Shown: positions 50,332 to 62,583, counted from the stretch's first letter. The stretch is 64,000 nt of DNA from Chloroflexota bacterium (GCA_014584575.1 JACTMP010000079.1:1-64000), one strand, 5' to 3'. Numbers and translations: made by a program. Notes: a model not told the origin generated them from the sequence alone.

Positions 50332-52719
50332 ATGAGCAATTTCAAATTTGAAGCCTGGCCAACGGAGTTCCGCAGCATCAATCAGTATTTTGGCGCGAAT
50401 CCACACAACTACGCCCAGTTTGGCCTGCCCGGCCACGAGGGCATTGATGTGATGGCCCCCAGCGGCAGCAAAATCTTTTCCGTGGCGCCGGGCACGGTCG
50501 GTTATGTGCATACCAATCCTGCCAACCACAACTACGGCGTCCATGTGCGGGTGGATCATGTGGATGGCTGGCAAACGATATATGCCCATTTGCAGCAGGC
50601 GCTCGTTTCGCCAGGGCAGCAGGTGAAAGCTGGTGATGTGTTGGGATTGGCCGACAATACCGGCAATAGCTTTGGCTCCCACCTGCATCTGACGCTCAAA
50701 AGAAAAGATCAATCTTACCAAAACTGGCCTTACCACATCTTTGACCCCACGCCTTATTTGCTGCCGCTGATGGGTTTCCAACGGCCGGCCGGGCCATATA
50801 CCGATGGCTGGGCGTATACCGGCGGCATTATCACCGTCGGTGATCTGGCGCAGGTGGCTTCAGGCGGGATCAATTTACGGGAGACGGCGAGCATCAACGG
50901 CCGTATCATAGACCTGATCCCCGGCGGTACCATCCTCATCGTCAGCGGCCCGGCACACGGTCAATATGTGCCCGTCAAGGTGCCCACCGCCACGCTACGC
51001 AACGTGCCCCAACCACCACCACCCCCGCCCACCCCACCGCCGGCCCCCTCGGACAATACGGTAGATGGTTGGGGATTTGCCCCCTACCTGACGCGCCAGG
51101 GCAACCAGGCCATCGTCGGGCAGTTTGGCATCAATTTGCGCAATGCGCCGCGCCGGGATGCGGGCAACGTGGGGCTGGTCACAGGCGGCAGCACCGTCAC
51201 CGTCACCGGCAACCAGCAGGGTGAATACCTGCCGGTGCGCGTGCGCCGCAGCGACTTTACCGGCCCGGTCAATGCACCCGGCGGCGGTACACCGCCTGCC
51301 ACACCGCCCCCCGTTGCTCCACCCGCCGACACCGTCCTGGGTTGGGCATTCAGCCAAAACCTGACGACCAGCGGCAACCAGGTCACGTCCGGGCGGTATG
51401 GCACCAATTTGCGCGCACGGCCGTTGCGCGATGGCGCCCTCATTGGCCTTTTTACCGAAGGATCCGTGGCTACGCTGGCGGGGAAACCGGTGGGTGAATT
51501 TACGCCCGTCTTTGTGCCCCGCCGCGCCATACAAAATCTCGTCGCCTCCCTGCCGCAAACACAGCAGCCCGAACCACTGGCGACCGGCGGCGCGGCTCCG
51601 CCGCCCCCGCCCCAACCCATCGCCGACACAACCCCCGGTTATGCCTTCACCGCCGCCATCAACGTCGCCGGCGGCATGGCAACTGCCGGGCCATATGGCC
51701 TGAATATGCGCGCCGAACCCCGCCGCGACGCCGCCAACGTCGGCTTTGTGCCCGGCGGCGCGACCATGCTTGTCATTGGCCCGGCGCAGGGTGAATACAC
51801 ACCGGTGCGCGTGGACGATAAAGTGCTGCAAAAACCGTTCACCCCCAGCAAGCCGGTCACAGACACCACCGCCAAACCAGATGAAGTCAGCCCGGAACCG
51901 ACGCCATTAGGCAACACCGCCATTGGCCTGCACGCCTCCGCCGACCCGGACATTTCCGCCGCCGAAATTGCCGAATTTCAGGCATTGCGCCCCGGCATGA
52001 TTAAAGTATTGTCATTTCACAACCCGGACGCGGTGCGTAAATTGGCGCAGAATCACCCGGATGCGCGCTGGGTTGTGCGCGCCTTTCTCAGTTTTGGCGG
52101 CCGTAACATCAGCCCGCAGCAATTCCTGAATGACACCATCAGCGATGTGCGCCGTACCCTGAACATCATCGGCCAACGGGATGTGGTGGTGGAACTGCAC
52201 AACGAGCCAAACCTGCGCGACGAGGGCATGGGCAGCACATGGCGCAATGGGGTGGAGTTCAACACCTGGTATCTGGAAGTGCTGCGCCTCTACCGGCAGG
52301 CGATCCCCGGTATGCGTTTCATCTACCCCGGTTTATCCCCTGGCGCTTCGGTGCAAAACATCAAGATGGATCATGTGGAGTTTATTGAGACCAGCCGCGA
52401 CGCGGTGAAGGCGTCGGACGGATTAGGCGTCCACATTTATTGGTCAAATGTGTACCCCATGGCCACGGCGCTGAATGTGTTGGATGATTACATTGCCCGT
52501 TTCCGCTTCAAGCCAATCTGGGTAACGGAGGCCAGCAACAACAAGGCAGGCACGCCAGTGGCCACGAAAGCCAACCAATACCTGCAATTCTGGCAGGAGC
52601 TACAAAAGCGCCCCACTGTGCAGGGCGTCACCTATTTTGTAGCTTCGGCCAGCAACCCGGAATTTGGCGAGGAGGTCTGGGTGGGGCGCAACATTGGCGC
52701 ATTGGTTGGAAGGCGGTAA
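50332..52719 (+). CDS. M23 peptidase / SH3-like repeat / glycoside hydrolase protein
   Basis: A 795-residue modular protein. Residues 1-145 are a LytM/M23 endopeptidase (GHEGIDV with His35 and Asp39; SHLHLTL with the HxH pair). Four SH3b-like repeats follow at about 157-223, 243-310, 333-400 and 433-500, each with GxNLRxxPxRDAxxxG and a closing GEYxPVRV; Pro-rich linkers separate them. The last ~270 residues are a clan GH-A-like TIM barrel with ELHNEPN (acid/base Glu) and IWVTEASNN (nucleophile Glu). It would cut peptide and glycan bonds of a cell wall. There is no N-terminal signal peptide. GAGGAG precedes the ATG. Confidence 0.8.
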   Translation: MSNFKFEAWPTEFRSINQYFGANPHNYAQFGLPGHEGIDVMAPSGSKIFSVAPGTVGYVHTNPANHNYGVHVRVDHVDGWQTIYAHLQQALVSPGQQVKAGDVLGLADNTGNSFGSHLHLTLKRKDQSYQNWPYHIFDPTPYLLPLMGFQRPAGPYTDGWAYTGGIITVGDLAQVASGGINLRETASINGRIIDLIPGGTILIVSGPAHGQYVPVKVPTATLRNVPQPPPPPPTPPPAPSDNTVDGWGFAPYLTRQGNQAIVGQFGINLRNAPRRDAGNVGLVTGGSTVTVTGNQQGEYLPVRVRRSDFTGPVNAPGGGTPPATPPPVAPPADTVLGWAFSQNLTTSGNQVTSGRYGTNLRARPLRDGALIGLFTEGSVATLAGKPVGEFTPVFVPRRAIQNLVASLPQTQQPEPLATGGAAPPPPPQPIADTTPGYAFTAAINVAGGMATAGPYGLNMRAEPRRDAANVGFVPGGATMLVIGPAQGEYTPVRVDDKVLQKPFTPSKPVTDTTAKPDEVSPEPTPLGNTAIGLHASADPDISAAEIAEFQALRPGMIKVLSFHNPDAVRKLAQNHPDARWVVRAFLSFGGRNISPQQFLNDTISDVRRTLNIIGQRDVVVELHNEPNLRDEGMGSTWRNGVEFNTWYLEVLRLYRQAIPGMRFIYPGLSPGASVQNIKMDHVEFIETSRDAVKASDGLGVHIYWSNVYPMATALNVLDDYIARFRFKPIWVTEASNNKAGTPVATKANQYLQFWQELQKRPTVQGVTYFVASASNPEFGEEVWVGRNIGALVGRR

Positions 52720-52728
52720 CATTCGTTC

Positions 52729-52775
52729 GTAGTAGGCGATTTATCGCCATACACAGGCGATAAATCGCCTACTAC
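52729..52775. repeat. 20-bp perfect hairpin
   Basis: Arms 52729-52748 and 52756-52775 are exactly complementary (start GTAGTAGGCGATTTATCGCC), with a 7-nt loop. It lies in the gap between the lysin-like gene and the cyclophilin gene. Its stem repeats GGCGAT in both orientations. Confidence 0.92.
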
Positions 52776-52797
52776 AAACATTCAGAAGGAGAATATC

Positions 52798-53280
52798 ATG
52801 GCAAAAGAATGGAAGACCCCCCCGGCAACACAAATTGACCCCAAGAAAAAATATACGGTCAATATGGAAACGAACAAGGGGACGATGGTGATTGAACTGT
52901 ATCCACAATATGCACCCAAAACAGTCAATAACTTTGTCTTTTTGATTAACGAGGGTTTTTATGATGGCGTCACCTTTCATCGGGTGATTGACAATTTTAT
53001 GATTCAAGGCGGCGACCCGACCGGCACGGGGCGTGGCGGCCCCGGCTATCGTTTTGAGGATGAGTTTAAGGGTAACCCGCTCAAACACGAGACAGGGGTG
53101 CTTTCGATGGCCAACGCCGGGCCAAATACCAACGGCAGCCAGTTTTTTATCACCCATTCACCACAGCCGCACCTGGACGGCCGTCACACCGTCTTTGGCA
53201 AAGTGACCTCTGGCATGAACGTGGTGAACAGTATCCGCCAGGGCGATAAAATGACCAAAGTAACGGTCAGCGAAGCATAG
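52798..53280 (+). CDS. Peptidyl-prolyl cis-trans isomerase, cyclophilin type
   Basis: A 160-residue single-domain cyclophilin without signal peptide. Conserved residues: FHRVIDNFMIQGGD (with the catalytic Arg), GVLSMANAGPNTNGSQFFI and the HLDGRHTVFGKV segment. It catalyses prolyl isomerisation during folding in the cytoplasm. GAAGGAGAATATC gives a strong ribosome site before the ATG at 52798. The following 270 bp up to glgP are non-coding, with no obvious repeat. Confidence 0.95.
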   Translation: MAKEWKTPPATQIDPKKKYTVNMETNKGTMVIELYPQYAPKTVNNFVFLINEGFYDGVTFHRVIDNFMIQGGDPTGTGRGGPGYRFEDEFKGNPLKHETGVLSMANAGPNTNGSQFFITHSPQPHLDGRHTVFGKVTSGMNVVNSIRQGDKMTKVTVSEA

Positions 53281-53550
53281 CTGGCGGGCAGCAAACCGTA
53301 CCGTTGATAGTGATAAATATCCTGCTCTTTTGGTGACGTTTCCCCTATCCCCGCCGATACGAATCGTAGATGATTGTTGGTGACAGTTATTTGAGCGCCT
53401 CAACACGTCAGATACAGGGTAGTGATTGCTTGCTTATGCCAGACAGCGCTGCCTTGTATCAGACGTGACCTGGGCAATACAGTTGAATAATAACTAAACA
53501 GCGTTGGTGTATCATGTCACGACAAGTGTCCGATCCGGCGAGGATGAAAA

Positions 53551-56013
<2,463 letters not shown>

Positions 56014-56324
56014 ACCCCATATGCCCACACACGGGCGACAGCCAGAACCCGGCGATAGAAATCGCGGCTACAAGCGGCAAAGCCCACCCTTCACCAGGTT
56101 CAGGGCATAGGGCCCTCAAAATTTCAAGGGGTTTTGTCTCGTAGGGGCGGGTCTTGTGCCCGCCCTTCTCTGGGCAACCAGAAGGGTGCACCCCTACAGC
56201 CCACGAATTCCCAAAGAACCTTCGTGGGCTGTAGGCCTGTCGGCGAAGGCCACCTGCCACCTTGCCAATTGCCACCTGCCAATTGCCACCTGCCACCTGC
56301 CACCTATCAGGGTAAAATAGGGGT
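56014..56324. other. Repeat-rich gap between glgP and glgX
   Basis: No gene is seen. Nested hairpins occupy 56141-56206 (outer GTAGGGGC with GCACCCCTAC, inner GGGCGGGT with its inverse), a hairpin at about 56208-56242 pairs CAGCCCACGAA with TTCGTGGGCTG, and 56252-56308 is a tandem array of CCACCTG and CCAATTG units (seven-base period) just before glgX. Confidence 0.7.
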
Positions 56325-58403
56325 ATGTCTCTCATTACCGGCCCCGGCCACAGCTATCCCATTGGCGCCACCGTGCAAAGCGGCGGCGTCAATTTTTGTT
56401 TGTATTCGCGGGCAGGCACGGCCGTTGAACTCCTGCTTTTTGATGATGTCAACGACGCCAAACCCCGCCACACCATTCTCCTCGACCCCTTTCTCAACCG
56501 CACCTTTCATTACTGGCATGTGTTTGTGCCTGGCATTAGCGTTGGGCAAGTGTATGCTTACCGGGTGCATGGCCCCAACGCGCCAGAGCAGGGGATGCGG
56601 TTTGACCCGGAAAAGGCGCTGCTCGACCCCTACGGCCGTGCCCTGGCCACTCCCCGCCATTTCAGCCGCGACGCCGCCAAACGTCCAGGGGATAACACGG
56701 CCGTTGCCCTCAAAAGCGTCATCGCCAACCCCCACGCCTACGATTGGGAAGGGGACGAGCCGCTGCGCCGCCCCTTCAACCAGACCATCATTTACGAAAT
56801 GCACGTGGGCGGCTTCACCCGCCACCCCAATTCCGGCGTCGCCCCGGAAAAACGGGGCACGTATGCCGGTCTGGTGGAAAAAATCCCCTACCTGAAAAGT
56901 TTGGGCATTACGGCCATCGAACTGCTGCCCGTCTTTCACTTTGACGAGGAGGATGCGCCAGACGGCCGTGTCAACTACTGGGGCTACAGCCCTATCTCAT
57001 TTTTCGCCCCCCACGCCGGCTACAGCCAAAGCAAAGAGCCGCTAGACGTGCTAAACGAATTCCGCGATATGGTTAAAGCACTGCACCGCGCCGGCATTGA
57101 GGTCATTCTGGATGTCGTTTACAACCACACCGCCGAAGGCGACCACACCGGCCCCACCTACTGCTTCAAAGGTATTGGCAACCGCGTCTATTACATCCTG
57201 GACAAAGACAAGAGCCGCTATGCCAATTACAGCGGCGCCGGCAATACACTCAACGCCAACCATTCCATGGTGCGCCGCCTGATTCTGGACAGCCTGCATT
57301 ATTGGGTGGAAGAAATGCACGTAGACGGCTTCCGTTTTGACCTGGCCTCCATCCTCTCGCGTGACGGGCAAGGGCTTCCTTTAGCCAATCCACCCATTCT
57401 CTGGGACATTGAAACCGACCCTGTCCTGGGTGGCACCAAACTAATTGCCGAGGCGTGGGATGCGGGTGGACTATACCAGGTGGGGTCATTTTTAGGGGAT
57501 AAGTGGAAGGAGTGGAACGGCCGTTTTCGGGATGACGTGCGCGCTTTTGTCAAGGGCGACCCCGGCATGGCGGGCAAAGTCGCCTCCCGCTTCCTGGCCA
57601 GCCCAGACATCTACGGCCACGAGGGGCAAGAACCGGAGCAAAGTATCAACTTCGTCACCTGCCACGATGGTTTCACGCTCAATGACCTGGTTTCCTACAA
57701 CGACAAACACAACCAGGCCAACGGCGAACATAACAATGACGGCCATAACTATAATCTCAGTTGGAACTGCGGCGTGGAAGGGACAAGCGACGATCCGGCA
57801 ATTGAGGCGCTGCGGGTGCGCCAGATTAAAAACTTTCTCACCCTGACCCTGCTCTCGCTGGGCGTCCCCATGCTGCTAATGGGCGACGAAGTGCGGCGCA
57901 CCCAACACGGCAATAACAACGCTTACTGCCAGGACAACGAAATCAGTTGGTTCGATTGGTCATTGGTAGAGAAAAATGGTGAGATTTTCCATTTTGTGCA
58001 GCAGCTGATAACCCTACGGCAAAGCCTGAGTATCTACTCCCGCCCACGCCAGATTAGCCTGATAGACCTGCTGCACCAGTCACGCATTGAATATCATGGC
58101 GTTCACCTGAACGAGCCAGATTGGGGGCATGATTCGCGTACCCTGGCGTTCACCGTTTGGGGCAACCGCTCGATTTTTCACATGATTTTGAATGCGTATT
58201 GGCAGCCATTGGATTTTGCCCTGCCGCCGGTCAACGGCGCGGGCACCACCCTGTGGCGGCGCATCATAGACACCGCCTGCCCCCCACCCCAAGACTTCTG
58301 CCGCCTGGCAGACGCACCCGGCGTGCCCGGCGAAAGCTACCCGGCCCAATCCCGTTCGGTAGTGCTGCTGGCAGCAGCGCGGCGGCAACCGGTACGCAAA
58401 TGA
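56325..58403 (+). CDS. glgX: Glycogen debranching enzyme GlgX-like
   Basis: A 692-residue GH13 isoamylase-type enzyme that removes alpha-1,6 branches left by the phosphorylase. The N-terminal beta domain (PIGATVQSGGVNFCLYSR) is followed by the barrel: VYNHTAEG (region I), GFRFDLAS with the nucleophile Asp (II), IAEAWDAGG with the acid/base Glu (III) and FVTCHDGFTLNDLVSY (IV). The order and length fit GlgX/TreX. The ATG at 56325 follows a tandem repeat. The TGA overlaps an ATG of a small unassigned frame at 58400. Confidence 0.95.
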   Translation: MSLITGPGHSYPIGATVQSGGVNFCLYSRAGTAVELLLFDDVNDAKPRHTILLDPFLNRTFHYWHVFVPGISVGQVYAYRVHGPNAPEQGMRFDPEKALLDPYGRALATPRHFSRDAAKRPGDNTAVALKSVIANPHAYDWEGDEPLRRPFNQTIIYEMHVGGFTRHPNSGVAPEKRGTYAGLVEKIPYLKSLGITAIELLPVFHFDEEDAPDGRVNYWGYSPISFFAPHAGYSQSKEPLDVLNEFRDMVKALHRAGIEVILDVVYNHTAEGDHTGPTYCFKGIGNRVYYILDKDKSRYANYSGAGNTLNANHSMVRRLILDSLHYWVEEMHVDGFRFDLASILSRDGQGLPLANPPILWDIETDPVLGGTKLIAEAWDAGGLYQVGSFLGDKWKEWNGRFRDDVRAFVKGDPGMAGKVASRFLASPDIYGHEGQEPEQSINFVTCHDGFTLNDLVSYNDKHNQANGEHNNDGHNYNLSWNCGVEGTSDDPAIEALRVRQIKNFLTLTLLSLGVPMLLMGDEVRRTQHGNNNAYCQDNEISWFDWSLVEKNGEIFHFVQQLITLRQSLSIYSRPRQISLIDLLHQSRIEYHGVHLNEPDWGHDSRTLAFTVWGNRSIFHMILNAYWQPLDFALPPVNGAGTTLWRRIIDTACPPPQDFCRLADAPGVPGESYPAQSRSVVLLAAARRQPVRK

Positions 58404-58600
58404 TTAACACGCTATGCCCAAATTGTGGTCGGCGTCAGCCTCATCCAGAGCGATTCCAAAGTCAGGCTTTATTCGTAATGGCGGCGTTCGCACACCCACG
58501 TGCGAACGAGCAGCACGTGGGCGTGCTGCTCTCCTCCCACAGAAAATCTGGACTTTGGGGTTACCCTGCCTATTCATCGCCGCCCATGTCTGGCTCTTAG
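58400..58600 (+). CDS. Possible small zinc-ribbon protein
   Basis: A 66-codon frame begins with ATG overlapping the glgX stop (ATGA). It reads INTLCPNCGRRQPHPERF, a possible half zinc ribbon, then passes through two hairpin repeats (58484-58530), which code its C-terminal half. It may be a truncated former gene whose 3' part was replaced by repeat DNA. Translation by coupling to glgX is conceivable. Weakly supported. Confidence 0.22.
   Translation: MINTLCPNCGRRQPHPERFQSQALFVMAAFAHPRANEQHVGVLLSSHRKSGLWGYPAYSSPPMSGS
58484..58530. repeat. Two adjacent short hairpins
   Basis: First: CGTTCGCAC (58484-58492) with GTGCGAACG (58499-58507). Second: AGCAGCACG (58509-58517) with CGTGCTGCT (58522-58530). 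The second loop and the first loop both contain CCAC/GTGG core bases, so alternative pairing between them is possible. Confidence 0.8.
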
Positions 58601-58609
58601 TTTATACGT

Positions 58610-58615
58610 TATAAT
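58610..58615 (+). promoter_or_regulatory. -10 element upstream of icmF
   Basis: A perfect TATAAT lies 37 bp before the icmF ATG. The -35 region (around 58587) matches consensus poorly. Confidence 0.4.
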
Positions 58616-58652
58616 CCCCACACCACAAATCCAACTGATAAGGAGAATGCCG

Positions 58653-61600
58653 ATGACACAAGTCACGCCCTATACACCTGTAAACAAAGTTCGTATTGTC
58701 ACGGCCGCATCCCTGTTTGACGGCCACGACGCGGCCATCAACATCATGCGCCGCATCCTGCAAGCCTCTGGCACGGAGGTCATTCATCTAGGCCACAACC
58801 GCAGCGTGCAGGAAATTGTGACCACCGCCATCCAGGAAGACGCGCAGGCCATCGCCATCACCAGCTACCAGGGCGGGCACATCGAATTTTTCAAATATAT
58901 GCACGACCTGCTGCACGAGCAGGGCTGCGGCCACATCAAAATCTTCGGCGGCGGCGGCGGCACCATCCTACCACACGAAATCACTGAATTACACAATTAC
59001 GGCATTACCCGATTGTATTCGCCGGACGACGGCCGTACCCTCGGCCTGCAAGGCATGATCAACGACCTGCTGCTCAAAGCCGACTTCCCCACCGGCAAAC
59101 TCGACGTAGACAGATGGCGCGCCGCCATCCACGAAGCCTACACCCATCACGCATCACGCATCACGCATCACGGCCCCCCCGTCGCCCTCATGCCCGAAAT
59201 CAAACACTGGGTCACCCACCGCGCCCTGGCCCGCCTCATCTCCGCCGTTGAAAACGAACCGGATTTAGTGGAACCGATCATGGACGAAGTCCACGCTCGG
59301 CTGGAGGGGCTGGCGCATCCGCCCATTTTAGGCATTACCGGCGCCGGCGGCGCGGGCAAATCGTCGCTGGTGGATGAACTGGTGCGCCGCTTTTTGCTGG
59401 ACTTCCCGGAAAAGGAAATTGCTATCGTCAGCGTAGACCCGTCGCGGCGCAAGACGGGCGGGGCGCTGCTGGGCGACCGCATCCGCATGAACAGCGTCAC
59501 CAACGAGCGGGTCTACATGCGCTCTATGGCCACCCGCCAACAAAACCTGGCCCTGGCCCGCCAGATTCCCGAAGTGCTGAACATCCTCAAGGCGGCCCAG
59601 TTTGACCTGATCATCCTGGAAACGTCCGGTATCGGCCAGTCAGACACGGAAATTGTAGACCTGTGCGACGTATCGCTCTATGTGATGACGCCGGAGTATG
59701 GCGCCGCTACCCAGTTGGAAAAGATCAATATGCTGGACTTTGCCGACCTGGTCGCCATCAACAAGTTTGACAAGCGGGGGGCGCAGGACGCGCTGCGAGA
59801 CGTGAAAAAGCAGTTCAAACGCAACCACCAGTTGTGGGACGTGCCGGATGAGGACGTGCCGGTGTTTGGCACCATCGCCAGCCAGTTTAATGATCCGGGC
59901 ACAAATGGGTTGTACACGGCCGTGATGCACACCATCGCCCACAAAACCGGCGCCGACCTGCATCCCCACCTGGACTTGCTCCTGGGTGAATCGGAGAAGA
60001 TCACCATCATCCCTCCGGCGCGGGTGCGTTACCTGAGCGAAATCGCCGAAACCATTCGCGGCTACGACCAGTGGGTGCTGGAACAGGCAGCCATCGCCAA
60101 CCGGCTCTACGGCATCCAACAGGCGATGGACAGCCTGCCCGACGCCAAAGTGGACGACAAAAAGCGGCTGCGCCAACAACTGCAAGAGCTGTACACGGCC
60201 GTCAGCCTGGGGCTAGACCGGCACAATCAGGCCATTCTGGAAGGATGGGCGGACAAGGCCGCCCGCTACCGGGCCGAAGAGTACGTCTACCAGGTGCGCG
60301 GCCGTGACGTGCGTGTGCCCACCCATACCGAAACCCTCTCCCACAGCCGCGTGCCCAAAGTGACCACACCACGTTACAGCGGTTGGGGCGACATTTTGCA
60401 GTGGAACTTGCAGGAGAATGTGCCCGGCGAATTTCCGTATACGGCCGGCGTCTTTCCCTTCAAACGCACGGCCGAAGACCCCACGCGCATGTTTGCCGGG
60501 GAAGGCGGCCCGGAGCGCACCAACAAACGCTTCCACTACGTCTCGCTGAACATGCCCGCCCGCCGCCTCAGCACCGCCTTTGATTCGGTGACGCTCTACG
60601 GCGAAGACCCGGCCACGCGGCCGGACATTTACGGCAAGGTAGGCAACTCCGGCGTCTCCATTGCCAGCCTGGACGACGCCAAAAAGCTGTACAGCGGCTT
60701 CAACCTGTGCGACCCGGCGACGTCGGTGAGCATGACCATCAACGGCCCCGCCCCCACCGTGCTGGCGTTTTTTCTGAATACCGCCATTGACCAACAATGT
60801 GAACTTTACATCCGCCAACACGGATTGGTTGACGAGGTAGAACGCAAAATTACCGAAATCTACGAGGAGCGCGGCCTTCTCAGGCCGCACTATCACGGCG
60901 ACCTGCCCGAAGGCAATGATGGCCTGGGGCTGCTGCTGCTGGGCGTCACCGGCGACCAGGTCTTGCCCCGCGAACTGTATGAGGAAATCAAGGCGCGCAC
61001 TTTATCCACTGTGCGCGGCACCGTACAGGCGGACATCCTCAAAGAAGACCAGGCGCAAAACACCTGCATCTTCTCCACCGAATTTGCCCTGCGGCTGATG
61101 GGGGACGTGCAGCACTATTTCATTGATCACAACGTGCGCAACTTTTACAGCGTCTCCATTTCCGGCTACCACATCGCCGAAGCCGGAGCCAATCCCATCA
61201 GCCAGTTGGCCTTTACCCTGGCCAACGGCTTCACCTTTGTGGAGTATTACCTGGCGCGGGGGATGGATGTGAACGACTTTGCGCCCAACTTTTCCTTCTT
61301 TTTCTCCAACGGCGTGGACCCGGAATATGCGGTGATCGGCCGGGTGGCGCGGCGTATTTGGGCCAAGGCAATGAAGCTGAAGTACAAGGCCAACGAACGG
61401 GCGCAAATGCTCAAGTATCATATTCAGACGAGCGGCCGTTCCCTGCACGCCCAGGAAATCGCCTTCAACGACATCCGCACCACCCTGCAAGCCCTCTACG
61501 CCATCTACGACAACTGCAACTCGCTGCACACCAACGCCTACGACGAGGCCATCACCACCCCCACCCAGGAATCGGTGCGGCGGGCGATGGCGATTCAACT

Positions 61601-62114
61601 GATCATCAACAAGGAGTTGGGGCTGGCCAAAAACGAGAATCCGCTGCAAGGGGCGTTTATCATTGAGGAGTTGACCGACCTGGTGGAAGAGGCGGTGCTG
61701 CTAGAATTTGACCGCATCACGGAGCGGGGCGGCGTGTTGGGGGCGATGGAGACGATGTACCAGCGCGGCAAAATCCAGGAGGAGTCGCTTTATTACGAAA
61801 GCCTGAAACATTCCGGCGAACTACCCATCATTGGCGTGAACACGTTTCTGTCCGACGAAGGTTCACCCACCATTCTGCCTAAAGAGGTGATTCGGGCAAC
61901 GACGGAAGAAAAGGAACGGCAAATTGCCAATGTGGAGAGGTTGTACGGCCGTGACCCAGAAAAATCTGCCGCTGCCCTGCACGACCTCCAGGATGCGGCC
62001 ACCCACAACGAAAACACCTTTGAATCGCTCATGGAAGCGGTGAAATTCTGCTCCCTGGGCCAGATTACGCAGGCGATGTATGCGGTAGGCGGGCAGTATC
62101 GAAGGAATATGTAG
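58653..62114 (+). CDS. icmF: Fused isobutyryl-CoA mutase IcmF
   Basis: About 1153 residues. The order is B12-binding domain (SLFDGHDAAINIMRRIL, His as cobalt ligand, then GGGGGTI), a MeaB-type GTPase chaperone domain (P-loop GAGGAGKSSL near 230, INKFD) and the mutase barrel (residues ~600-1153, with RNFYSVSISGYHIAEAGANP). It isomerises isobutyryl-CoA and butyryl-CoA with adenosylcobalamin, self-loading its cofactor by GTP hydrolysis. AAGGAG at 58640-58645 selects the ATG at 58653; the open frame upstream to 58500 is repeat DNA. A short repeat block at residues ~165-173 lies in the linker before the G domain. Confidence 0.95.
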   Translation: MTQVTPYTPVNKVRIVTAASLFDGHDAAINIMRRILQASGTEVIHLGHNRSVQEIVTTAIQEDAQAIAITSYQGGHIEFFKYMHDLLHEQGCGHIKIFGGGGGTILPHEITELHNYGITRLYSPDDGRTLGLQGMINDLLLKADFPTGKLDVDRWRAAIHEAYTHHASRITHHGPPVALMPEIKHWVTHRALARLISAVENEPDLVEPIMDEVHARLEGLAHPPILGITGAGGAGKSSLVDELVRRFLLDFPEKEIAIVSVDPSRRKTGGALLGDRIRMNSVTNERVYMRSMATRQQNLALARQIPEVLNILKAAQFDLIILETSGIGQSDTEIVDLCDVSLYVMTPEYGAATQLEKINMLDFADLVAINKFDKRGAQDALRDVKKQFKRNHQLWDVPDEDVPVFGTIASQFNDPGTNGLYTAVMHTIAHKTGADLHPHLDLLLGESEKITIIPPARVRYLSEIAETIRGYDQWVLEQAAIANRLYGIQQAMDSLPDAKVDDKKRLRQQLQELYTAVSLGLDRHNQAILEGWADKAARYRAEEYVYQVRGRDVRVPTHTETLSHSRVPKVTTPRYSGWGDILQWNLQENVPGEFPYTAGVFPFKRTAEDPTRMFAGEGGPERTNKRFHYVSLNMPARRLSTAFDSVTLYGEDPATRPDIYGKVGNSGVSIASLDDAKKLYSGFNLCDPATSVSMTINGPAPTVLAFFLNTAIDQQCELYIRQHGLVDEVERKITEIYEERGLLRPHYHGDLPEGNDGLGLLLLGVTGDQVLPRELYEEIKARTLSTVRGTVQADILKEDQAQNTCIFSTEFALRLMGDVQHYFIDHNVRNFYSVSISGYHIAEAGANPISQLAFTLANGFTFVEYYLARGMDVNDFAPNFSFFFSNGVDPEYAVIGRVARRIWAKAMKLKYKANERAQMLKYHIQTSGRSLHAQEIAFNDIRTTLQALYAIYDNCNSLHTNAYDEAITTPTQESVRRAMAIQLIINKELGLAKNENPLQGAFIIEELTDLVEEAVLLEFDRITERGGVLGAMETMYQRGKIQEESLYYESLKHSGELPIIGVNTFLSDEGSPTILPKEVIRATTEEKERQIANVERLYGRDPEKSAAALHDLQDAATHNENTFESLMEAVKFCSLGQITQAMYAVGGQYRRNM
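59146..59172. repeat. Heptamer repeat inside icmF
   Basis: Three to four CATCACG units, the inverse of the GTGATGC unit at 7811, sit in frame in icmF and translate as HHASRITHH. They fall in the variable linker between the B12 and GTPase domains. Confidence 0.85.
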
Positions 62115-62298
62115 CCAGGATATGCTAGAAAGAAGTATTGAATGAGAACATATTGGCGTAGGGTCACACCGTAGCCGAAACAATGGAAATCGCCCAGGAC
62201 GTGGCCCACAATCCGTAATCCGTAACAAAAGAATTATCACACATCGCAGGTCAGCATACACCTGCCTGGGCTGTAATACAGCGTGGAAGATAAATAAA

Positions 62299-62583
62299 AT
62301 GCAAATCAGGTTTTTTGCCACATTACGACAAATTACCGGACAAAAAACAGTAGAGTTTGATATTCCAGAAGGCACAGATGTGATGGGTCTGGTGGAAATT
62401 GTCGTCACTCGTTTTCCCGCCATGCGGCGGGAACTGCTAGATGAGCAGGGGAATTTGTGGCGACATGTGCATGTGTTCATCAACGGCCGTGACGCCCCCT
62501 ACCTGGACAATGGCCTGAACACCCTGGTGCATCAAGATGATGTGGTCAACATCTTCCCGGCGGTGGGCGGCGGCCAGGCATGA
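62299..62583 (+). CDS. MoaD/ThiS-like sulfur-carrier protein with C-terminal extension
   Basis: A 94-residue beta-grasp protein: MQIRFFATLRQITGQKTVEF, then VFINGRDAPYL and DDVVNIFPAVGGG. MoaD-type carriers end in Gly-Gly, which becomes the thiocarboxylate; here the glycines are followed by Gln-Ala before the stop, so trimming or a different use is implied. The stop overlaps the ATG of the next gene. It lies convergent to the aldehyde oxidoreductase gene, whose metal-pterin cofactor needs MoaD. The leader 62115-62298 holds a CAGGT...ACCTG hairpin and two GTAATCC repeat units but no recognised riboswitch. Confidence 0.85.
   Translation: MQIRFFATLRQITGQKTVEFDIPEGTDVMGLVEIVVTRFPAMRRELLDEQGNLWRHVHVFINGRDAPYLDNGLNTLVHQDDVVNIFPAVGGGQA

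Noticed and set aside
58500..58652. N-terminal extension of IcmF from an upstream start
   Set aside because: The extra 51 codons lie in hairpin and spacer DNA, and a strong AAGGAG site precedes the ATG at 58653.
62115..62298. Molybdenum/tungsten cofactor riboswitch before the MoaD-like gene
   Set aside because: Only one short CAGGT/ACCTG hairpin and repeat units are visible; the multi-stem architecture of that riboswitch could not be found.
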